A DNA stretch of 64,000 nt, from assembly GCF_000720255.1 (NCBI RefSeq), contig NZ_JOJE01000004.1, positions 1-64,000 of the forward strand. Reading direction: 5' to 3'. The stretch comes from Streptomyces griseus subsp. griseus (GTDB taxonomy: Bacteria > Actinomycetota > Actinomycetes > Streptomycetales > Streptomycetaceae). The notes below the pieces were generated by a model that saw nothing but the letters and a program-made list of their open reading frames with translations, made no database searches and was not told the DNA's origin. The position numbers and the translations under genes were made by a program. Every line of letters begins with the position of its first letter. Positions within the stretch are counted from its first letter, which is position 1. Of this stretch, positions 58,256 to 64,000 are shown piece by piece.

Positions 58256-60694
58256 GTGTCACCTGGCTGCTCCGCACAGGCCTCAGGCGGCGCCCGGTCG
58301 GCGGACCTCGTGGACGAGGCGGCCACCGCGACGGCCGTCGTGGACGGGCGCGGCCTCGTCACGGCATGGAGCGCAGGGGCGCGGCGGTTGCTCGGCTACC
58401 CGGCCTCCGAGGTCGTCGGCCGCCCCGGGGCCGCACTGCTGGCCGACGGACCGCCCTCCGACGTACTGCGCTCGCTGCCGTCCCTGCCCAGGTGGAGCGG
58501 AACGGCGACGCTGCGGCACCGCGACGGCCACCCCCTGGCCGTCAACCTGCTGGCGCACCGGCGGCAGGACGGCGCCGGCGCTGAGTGGCTGCTCCTCTCG
58601 CCGGTCTCCCGCCCCGCGGTGAGTCCTGACGACGACGCGTTCCTCGGCCGGAGCTTCACCCAGTCGCCCTGCACGATGGCGCTGTACGACACACGCCTGC
58701 GGCTGGTACGGGCGAACGCGGACATGGAACGGGCGATCGGCCTGTCGGAGGAGGAGATGCGCGGACTGCGCGTGTCGGAAATCGTGCACCACCCCCAGGC
58801 GGACCTCACCGAGCAGGCGATGCGGCGTGTGCTGGAGACCGGCGAACAGCAGGACACGCGGGCTTCCCTGAACCTCGTCGGCCAGGAGCGCGCGAGCGTG
58901 TGGACCCTTTCCCTGGCCCCCGTCCGGGACGACGACGGCCGGATGGAAGGCGTGCTGCTCTCGGCGCACGACATGACCGAGCAGTACCTGGCCCGCCAGC
59001 GGCTCGCCCTGCTGAACGAGGCGAGCCTGGCCATTGGCAGCACGCTGGACCTGTCCCGTACCGCCCAGGAACTCGCCGACGTGGCCGTCCCGCGGTTCGC
59101 CGACTTCGTCACCGTCGACCTGCTGCCGCCCATCGAGGGCGGTGAGGACCCGCCCACGGGACCTCCGCGCGGGGCCGTGCGACTGCGGCGCGTCGCCCGC
59201 CAGTCGATTCTCGAAGGCTGCCCCGAGACCGTGGTCCCGGACGGGGCGGTGGCCGTCTATCCGGACAAGTCGGCCGCGGCCGAGTGCCTGGCCACCGGCC
59301 GGCCGGTGATTCAGCAGGTCACCGCCGAGGCGATGGAGCATGTGCTGCGCCAGACCCCCAGGCGGGCCGAACGCATGCGGCAGTTCGGTTTCCACTCGGT
59401 GCTGGCCGTCCCCATGCGGGCCCGCGGTCTCACCCTGGGAGTGGCCACCTTCTCCCGCCATCGGCGCCCGGAACCGTTCGAGGAGGACGACCTGCTGCTC
59501 GGCCAGGAGATCACCGCCAGGGCCGCCGTCTGCATCGACAACGCCCGCCGTTTCACCCGCGAGCGCTCCACCTCCCTCACCCTGCAGAGCAGCCTCCTGC
59601 CGCGGAGCCTGCCCGAGGTGTCCGCCCTCGACATCGCCTCCCGTTACCTGCCCGCCAGCGCCCAGGCCGGGGTCGGCGGCGACTGGTTCGACGTCATCCC
59701 GCTGTCCGGCGCCCGCGTCGCACTCGTCGTCGGCGATGTCGTGGGCCACGGCATCCAGGCCTCGGCCACCATGGGGCGGCTGCGGACCGCCGTACGGACC
59801 CTGGCCGATGTCGACCTCCCTCCCGACGAGTTGCTGACCCACCTGGACGACCTGGTCAACCACCTCGCCGCGGGAGCCGACACGGGCGGCGACATCGGGG
59901 CCACGTGCCTGTACGCCGTCTACGACCCGGTCTCGCGCCGCTGTTCCCTGGCCCGCGCCGGTCACCCCGTCCCCGCGCTGGCCACACCGGACGGCGCGGT
60001 GGATTTCCTCGACGTGCCCGTGGGACCTCCCCTGGGGCTGGGGGGCCTGCCCTTCGAGGCCATCGAGCTGGAAGTGCCCGAAGGCAGCGTTCTGGCGCTG
60101 TACACCGACGGGCTCATCGAGGGCCGGGGCCGTGACATCGACGAAGGCATGGACACCCTGCTCCGCGTGCTCCATGGGGCCCACGCCCCGCTGGAGAGCA
60201 CCTGCGACGCGGTCCTGCGGACCATGCTCTCGGACCGGCCCGAGGACGACGTGGCCCTGCTCGTGGCCCGCACCCGCGCCCTCGACGCCTTCCATGTGGC
60301 CGCCTGGGGCGTGGCCCCCGACTTCGCCGCCGTCGCCGAAGCCCGCAAGAACGCCTGCCGGCAGCTGGCGGAATGGGGCCTCGACGAGTGCGTGTTCGTC
60401 ACCGAGCTGGTGGTCAGCGAGCTGGTCACCAACGCCATCCGGCACGCCGAACCGCCCATCGAGCTACGGCTGATCCACGACCGCACCCTCATCTGCGAGG
60501 TGTCCGACGGCAGCACGACCGCCCCGCACATGCGCCGGGCCCGCACCTACGACGAGGGCGGCCGCGGGCTGCTCCTCGTCGCCCAGCTGTGCCAGGGCTG
60601 GGGCGCCCGCCAGATGCCCAACGGCAAGATCATCTGGGCTGAGCAGAGGCTCCCCGCAGAGCAGGACGTACCGGAGGAACGGCCCTCGTCCTGA
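58256..60694 (+). CDS. PP2C-type (SpoIIE) phosphatase with PAS, GAF and anti-sigma kinase (HATPase) domains
   Basis: 812 aa. PAS (about 20-110, VVDGRGLVTAWSAGARRLLG), second PAS (about 130-240, LYDTRLRLVRANADMERAIG), GAF (about 260-430), SpoIIE phosphatase (about 445-670; GVGGDWFDVIPLSGARVALVVGDVVGHGI; LALYTDGLIEG) and a C-terminal HATPase_c (about 690-800; VSELVTNAIRHAEPPIELRL, N-box; GGRGLLLVAQL, G-box). It joins the phosphatase and the anti-sigma kinase of a partner-switching module in one chain, as in several Streptomyces multidomain regulators. GTG 58256 starts the frame. Confidence 0.88.
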   Translation: MSPGCSAQASGGARSADLVDEAATATAVVDGRGLVTAWSAGARRLLGYPASEVVGRPGAALLADGPPSDVLRSLPSLPRWSGTATLRHRDGHPLAVNLLAHRRQDGAGAEWLLLSPVSRPAVSPDDDAFLGRSFTQSPCTMALYDTRLRLVRANADMERAIGLSEEEMRGLRVSEIVHHPQADLTEQAMRRVLETGEQQDTRASLNLVGQERASVWTLSLAPVRDDDGRMEGVLLSAHDMTEQYLARQRLALLNEASLAIGSTLDLSRTAQELADVAVPRFADFVTVDLLPPIEGGEDPPTGPPRGAVRLRRVARQSILEGCPETVVPDGAVAVYPDKSAAAECLATGRPVIQQVTAEAMEHVLRQTPRRAERMRQFGFHSVLAVPMRARGLTLGVATFSRHRRPEPFEEDDLLLGQEITARAAVCIDNARRFTRERSTSLTLQSSLLPRSLPEVSALDIASRYLPASAQAGVGGDWFDVIPLSGARVALVVGDVVGHGIQASATMGRLRTAVRTLADVDLPPDELLTHLDDLVNHLAAGADTGGDIGATCLYAVYDPVSRRCSLARAGHPVPALATPDGAVDFLDVPVGPPLGLGGLPFEAIELEVPEGSVLALYTDGLIEGRGRDIDEGMDTLLRVLHGAHAPLESTCDAVLRTMLSDRPEDDVALLVARTRALDAFHVAAWGVAPDFAAVAEARKNACRQLAEWGLDECVFVTELVVSELVTNAIRHAEPPIELRLIHDRTLICEVSDGSTTAPHMRRARTYDEGGRGLLLVAQLCQGWGARQMPNGKIIWAEQRLPAEQDVPEERPSS

Positions 60695-60701
60695 CGCTCC
60701 G

Positions 60702-60747
60702 GCCCGGTGATCGCGGCTCGTCGCTGAACGCGTCGCGATCACCGGGC
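60702..60747 (+). terminator. perfect 14-bp hairpin terminator
   Basis: GCCCGGTGATCGCG and CGCGATCACCGGGC form a perfect 14-bp stem around an 18-nt loop, 8 bp after the phosphatase stop at 60694. Confidence 0.8.
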
Positions 60748-60938
60748 ACTGCACCGAACAATCCGCTGACCTGTGTCTTTGGTCGCCTCGGCAGGAGCCC
60801 TGGCGGTCGGAAGCGGGTGCAGTCGCCGCTCAGACGTGGGAGGGCTGAGCGGACTTCATTCAAGCCGCCGGATGACGTGGGATTTCCACAAGCTTGGGCA
60901 TACGGGGAAGGCAGGCAGGAGAAAGAAGGGAGGCCACG

Positions 60939-62669
60939 ATGGCGGGGTCGGAGCATACGGAGACCGGCCACGGGCCGTGCGCGTCCGCAGTGTCCGACGC
61001 GGTGACCAAGGCGCTGACCGGGGCTCTGGATGCCATCGGCGCCGGCGCTTACGTCGTCGACGAGCAGGGCTGCATCATCGCGGTCAACGCCCGCGCCGAG
61101 CACCTGCTGGCCCGGCCCGCCGACGATCTCGTCGGTCACGATGCTCACGACCTGTTGCACCGCGGCCCGCAGGGGGAGCCGTTGCCGAGGACCCAGTGCG
61201 CCATGCGGCAGGCGTTCCACGCCGGACGCACCGCGCAGGCGGACGAGGACTTCTTCGCACGCGCGGACGGCTCCGTGCTGCCCATCTCCTGGCTGATCAC
61301 CCCGTACGACATCGGCGACCACCAAGCGGGCACGCTCGTTGTCTTCCACGTCCCCGAGCGCCCGGAGGACACCGACCCGGTGCCGGAGCCGACGGCTCAG
61401 CCGCTGTCCGAACTGCAGCGGCTCGCCCTGCTGGCCGAGACCACCACGCGGCTGACCTCCACGCTCGACGTCGACGAGGCGCTGCGGCGGCTGGTGGCCC
61501 TGGTCGTGCCCCGGCTGGCGGACTGGGTCGTCGTCGACCTGATCACCGAGCGCGACGAGGTGTGGCGTACCGTCGTGACCCACGCCGACGGCGACATCCT
61601 CCTGCCGTACGAGGACCTCCAGGGGCCGATGCCCCCGGTCTCCGAGGAATCTCCGATGCCCCTGTCCCGGGCCCTGCGCGGTGTCGCCTCCACCCTGACG
61701 GGTCCGCAGACTTACCAGCGGACACCGGATTCCGGTATCGCCGTCGAACAGCGCCGCCTGTTCGAGGCCACGGGGATGCACTCCGCGGCCATCGCACCCA
61801 TCCGCAGCACCCGTGCGGTGCTCGGTGCGCTGACCCTGGGCCGCGCCGACAATCCCGCTGCCTTCGCCCCCGAGGACCTCCCCCTGATCGAGGACATAGC
61901 ACGCCGCGCCGGCCTCGCCCTGGACAACGCACGCCTCTATCAGCGCCAGCGCAAGGTGGCCGAGACCATGCAGAACCATCTGCTGCCCCAGATGCCGGGT
62001 GTCCCGGGCCTGCAGATGACCGTGCGCTATCTGCCCGCCCCCGACGCCTCCCAGGTCGGCGGCGACTGGTACGACGCCTTCCCCCTGTCCGACGCGTCCA
62101 CGGCCCTGGCCGTCGGAGACGTCGTCGGCCACGACCTGGAGGCGGCGGCCGGGATGGCGCAGGTCCGCAACATGCTCCGCGCCTACGCCTGGTTCCAGCA
62201 GGAACCTCCCAGCCGGATCGTCGAACGGCTCGACGAGGCGATCCAGCACATCACCGACGTCACCATGGCCACCATGATCTTCGCGCGGATCGAGGCGGCC
62301 CACGACGGTCACTGGCGGCTGTCCTGGACCAACGCGGGCCACCCACCGCCGCTGCTGATCAGCCGGGACGGTCTGACGCGCTACCTCACCGACGGCCACG
62401 GCATCCTGCTGGGCACCCAGGCGGGCACCGCCCGTCCTGACGCCACGGCGCTGCTCCCGCCCGGTTCCACGCTGGTGCTGTACACCGACGGCCTCATCGA
62501 GGAGCCCGGCCACACCCTCGACACGGGCCTGAACCGACTGCGCCAACACGCCGCCGCCCTCGCCCACCGCCCCCTCGCCTCGTTCACCGACCAGTTGCTC
62601 CGCCGCGTCCGCCCCACCGACAACGACGACGACGTCGCCCTCCTGGCCCTGCGCGTCCCCATGGACTGA
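60939..62669 (+). CDS. PP2C-type (SpoIIE) phosphatase with PAS and GAF domains
   Basis: 576 aa. PAS (about 25-125; AYVVDEQGCIIAVNARAEHL), GAF (about 150-335; RLALLAETTTRLTSTLDVDE ... RAGLALDNARLYQRQRKVAE) and SpoIIE phosphatase (about 340-570; QVGGDWYDAFPLSDASTALA, GDVVGHDLEAAAGMAQVRNM, LVLYTDGLIEE). Third such protein in the window and the shortest; no HATPase. ATG 60939 follows AAGGGAGG. The HATPase-less form would need to dephosphorylate an anti-anti-sigma protein encoded elsewhere. Confidence 0.88.
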   Translation: MAGSEHTETGHGPCASAVSDAVTKALTGALDAIGAGAYVVDEQGCIIAVNARAEHLLARPADDLVGHDAHDLLHRGPQGEPLPRTQCAMRQAFHAGRTAQADEDFFARADGSVLPISWLITPYDIGDHQAGTLVVFHVPERPEDTDPVPEPTAQPLSELQRLALLAETTTRLTSTLDVDEALRRLVALVVPRLADWVVVDLITERDEVWRTVVTHADGDILLPYEDLQGPMPPVSEESPMPLSRALRGVASTLTGPQTYQRTPDSGIAVEQRRLFEATGMHSAAIAPIRSTRAVLGALTLGRADNPAAFAPEDLPLIEDIARRAGLALDNARLYQRQRKVAETMQNHLLPQMPGVPGLQMTVRYLPAPDASQVGGDWYDAFPLSDASTALAVGDVVGHDLEAAAGMAQVRNMLRAYAWFQQEPPSRIVERLDEAIQHITDVTMATMIFARIEAAHDGHWRLSWTNAGHPPPLLISRDGLTRYLTDGHGILLGTQAGTARPDATALLPPGSTLVLYTDGLIEEPGHTLDTGLNRLRQHAAALAHRPLASFTDQLLRRVRPTDNDDDVALLALRVPMD

Positions 62670-62699
62670 TCCCGCGGCGCCACGCGCTCGACGAGGGCG

Positions 62700-62939
62700 G
62701 AGCACCGCCCGCGCCGTGTAAGCCAGCCAGGGCCCGCGCTCACCTGTGGCGGGAGCGGGACGGCGAACACGGCGGCCGACGGGGCGGCCCAGAGCAGGGT
62801 GCGCGGACGTCAGGCTTCCCGCCTCCCAGTCGACCAGCACGCGCATGGTGCCGAACACCAGGGCACAGGCCGCCGCGAGCCGGACGCTGCCCCGCCAGTG
62901 GCGATCGCCGGCCGGTTCCGCGGACCCACTCCGTCGCAT
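62700..62939 (-). pseudogene. small membrane protein (PH-like) gene, frameshifted
   Basis: One frame reads SVRLAAACALVFGTMRVLVD and WEAGSLTSAH, a first membrane helix; then the sense moves to another frame that reads TLLWAAPSAAVFAVPLPPQV and SAGPGWLTRRG, a second helix and the start of a soluble domain. Together they match a small two-helix membrane protein common in Streptomyces whose soluble part resembles a bacterial PH-like domain. After WLTRRG the similarity stops. A single-base indel near 62805 and a 3' truncation thus disable the gene. Confidence 0.6.
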
Positions 62940-63218
62940 ACCGCCGGTGCCAGGTGGCGGCACGAGCCCCGAAGACCGCCACTGCCGAAGCCCAGACGCC
63001 GGGCGGGCCGGTCCTGACGCGTCCCTTACGCCCTGCCGCTGGGCATCCGTCGGAGCCGAGAGGGCGGTCATCCGTGGCTCCGGTCCCGGCTGCCGTAAGA
63101 GACCCGTCAAAGCGATGGGTGCGGGCGTATGGGAGCCGTCAACGGCCGGTCCATCCGGCCATGGAGGGGCTTTCCTCGAATCGTCCGAGTTCGTCGAACC
63201 TCACTCCAGGAGTCTGCG
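62940..63218. other. intergenic region before the kdp operon
   Basis: About 280 bp without a convincing gene. It must hold the kdp promoter. I looked for a c-di-AMP (ydaO) riboswitch or a long KdpE-type dyad and saw neither clearly; a GCCGGTCCATCCGGCC hairpin at 63141-63156 is the only obvious secondary structure. Confidence 0.45.
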
Positions 63219-63302
63219 ATGGCCGATCTGGCCTTCGTCATCACCATGATCGCGGGATTTGCGCTGGTGGCTCTCGTCGCCAAGGGGGTGACGAAGCTGT
63301 GA
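63219..63302 (+). CDS. 27-aa membrane peptide upstream of kdpF
   Basis: ATG 63219 to TGA 63300-63302 encodes MADLAFVITMIAGFALVALV followed by AKGVTKL, a single hydrophobic helix with a basic C-terminus. CAGGAG precedes the start by 8 nt. The stop overlaps the GTG of kdpF (GTGA), so the peptide and kdpF are translationally coupled. The arrangement looks like an additional small Kdp subunit or an upstream coupling peptide. No function can be assigned. Confidence 0.65.
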   Translation: MADLAFVITMIAGFALVALVAKGVTKL

Positions 63303-63388
63303 CCGCCGAGAACGTAGTCGGCCTGGTCGTCGCCGTGGCCCTGCTGGGCTATCTCGTCCTCGCCCTGATCTTCCCGGAGAGGTTCTGA
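63299..63388 (+). CDS. kdpF: potassium-transporting ATPase subunit KdpF
   Basis: 29-aa single-helix peptide: VTAENVVGLVVAVALLGYLV then LALIFPERF. The C-terminal FPERF is the kdpF signature (PEKF/PERF), and kdpA follows 8 bp later. KdpF stabilises the KdpFABC high-affinity K+ pump. GTG 63299 overlaps the stop of the small upstream ORF. Confidence 0.88.
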   Translation: MTAENVVGLVVAVALLGYLVLALIFPERF

Positions 63389-63396
63389 GCGCCGAC

Positions 63397-64000
63397 ATGG
63401 GTCCCGTCCTCGCAGGCATCCTCCAACTGCTGGCTCTGGTGGGCGCGCTGGCGCTCGCCTACGTCCCCGCCGGCACGTACATGGCCCGGGTCTACTGCTC
63501 GAAGAGGCACCTGCGCGTCGAGAAGTGGATCTACAAGGGCATCGGTGCCGATCCCGACACCGAGATGACCTGGCCCGCGTACCTGCGCGGGATCCTCGCC
63601 TTCTCCGCCGCCGGGGTGGTCTTCCTCTACCTGCTGATGCGGCTCCAGGGCGTTCTGCCCGGCTCGCTCGGCTTCGACTCGGTCGACCCGGCGCAGTCGT
63701 TCAACACGGCCGTGTCCTTCGTGACCAACACCAACTGGCAGTCGTACTACGGCGAGCAGACCATGGGGCATGTCGTGCAGACCGCCGGTCTCGCCGTGCA
63801 GAACTTCGTCTCGGCGGCCGTCGGCATGGCCGTCGCGGTCGCCCTGGTCCGCGGCTTCGCGCGGTCGCGCACCGGTGAACTCGGGAACTTCTGGGTGGAC
63901 ATGGTGCGCGGCACGATACGCATCCTGGTGCCGGGCGCCGTGGTCGCCGCGGTGGTACTGGTCGCCTGCGGTGCCGTTCAGAACTTCTCCGGGATCCACG
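63397..64000 (+). CDS. kdpA: potassium-transporting ATPase subunit KdpA (5' part; runs off the window)
   Basis: 201 codons are present; full KdpA is about 555 aa. KdpA is the K+-selective channel-like subunit of KdpFABC. LQLLALVGALALAYVPAGTY is the first helix, and FNTAVSFVTNTNWQSYYGE is the first selectivity-filter loop (T-N-T-N-W-Q). KWIYKGIGADPDTEMTWPAYLR matches the second conserved cytoplasmic stretch. It ends in the third M1PM2-like unit at the window edge. kdpB, kdpC and a KdpDE pair should follow. Confidence 0.95.
   Translation, partial: MGPVLAGILQLLALVGALALAYVPAGTYMARVYCSKRHLRVEKWIYKGIGADPDTEMTWPAYLRGILAFSAAGVVFLYLLMRLQGVLPGSLGFDSVDPAQSFNTAVSFVTNTNWQSYYGEQTMGHVVQTAGLAVQNFVSAAVGMAVAVALVRGFARSRTGELGNFWVDMVRGTIRILVPGAVVAAVVLVACGAVQNFSGIH

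Noticed and set aside
58283..60445. 720-codon minus-strand frame in the phosphatase gene
   Set aside because: Mirror frame of a gene with complete PAS, GAF, SpoIIE and HATPase motifs.
60630..63110. 826-codon minus-strand frame
   Set aside because: Antisense to the third SpoIIE phosphatase; only its first ~80 codons overlap real (pseudogene) sequence of another kind.
62940..63218. c-di-AMP (ydaO) riboswitch ahead of kdp
   Set aside because: The conserved ydaO core could not be recognised by eye; a covariance-model (Infernal) search would decide.

Overview
The window is high-GC actinomycete DNA with Streptomyces-like codon use, Shine-Dalgarno sites and gene content (LacI-controlled extracellular glycosidases, an ECF41 sigma factor, several SpoIIE-type phosphatases, DmdR1-like iron boxes, a DUF6343 protein). 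The mix of accessory sugar, metal and siderophore loci with many gene remnants suggests an accessory part of a Streptomyces chromosome. This is inference: no rRNA or tRNA gene was recognised and no phylogenetic marker is complete.

Layout. 1-6.1 kb: a truncated tilS remnant; a LacI regulator divergent from a secreted GH30 glycosidase, with a perfect 16-bp operator between them; a membrane-anchored Ser/Thr kinase; the 5' stub of an SMP-30 gene. 6.1-12.7 kb: a FUSC-type membrane protein, an unusual glucose-6-phosphate dehydrogenase homologue, a cytidylate-kinase-like protein, and beta-glucuronidase coupled to a GPH-family glucuronide transporter. 12.7-17.4 kb: a patchwork of small genes and scars (DUF6343, internally deleted TerC, F420-type NADP oxidoreductase, shortened DksA-like protein, SAM methyltransferase, an MFS transporter joined by deletion to the tail of a DJ-1/PfpI gene).

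17.4-21.9 kb is an aspartate locus: GntR regulator, aspartate/glutamate racemase, dicarboxylate symporter and divergent aspartase, with a 15/17-bp tandem repeat and candidate operators. 22-25.2 kb: tandem-GNAT acetyltransferase, then an NDH-2-like flavoprotein coupled to an ECF41 sigma factor. 25.3-34.2 kb is a pectin/arabinan side-chain utilisation locus: GH78 rhamnosidase, LacI regulator, sugar ABC importer lacking its ATPase, and secreted GH43 arabinanase with a ricin-type lectin domain. 34.2-39 kb: an ArsR sensor with a divergent P1B-4 metal ATPase, a HEAT protein plus MerR-HEAT regulator operon, and an MmpS-like lipoprotein.

39.5-50.5 kb is the most striking region. A five-gene operon (2OG-Fe dioxygenase, ornithine-cyclodeaminase-like, type III PLP decarboxylase, cysteine-synthase-like, MATE exporter) is divergent from a four-gene nickel/peptide/opine-type ABC importer. 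Two DmdR1/IdeR-like iron boxes sit between them. There is no NRPS or NIS synthetase. It looks like an iron-regulated aminopolycarboxylate siderophore system: synthesis, export and re-import in 11 kb.

50.5-58.2 kb: two amino-acid permeases around a GntR regulator, a PAS/GAF/SpoIIE phosphatase and an aldehyde dehydrogenase. 58.2-62.7 kb: two more PAS/GAF/SpoIIE phosphatases. After a frameshifted membrane-protein pseudogene, the window ends in kdpF and the first two-thirds of a kdpA fragment shorter than the full gene, preceded by a 27-codon membrane peptide ORF.
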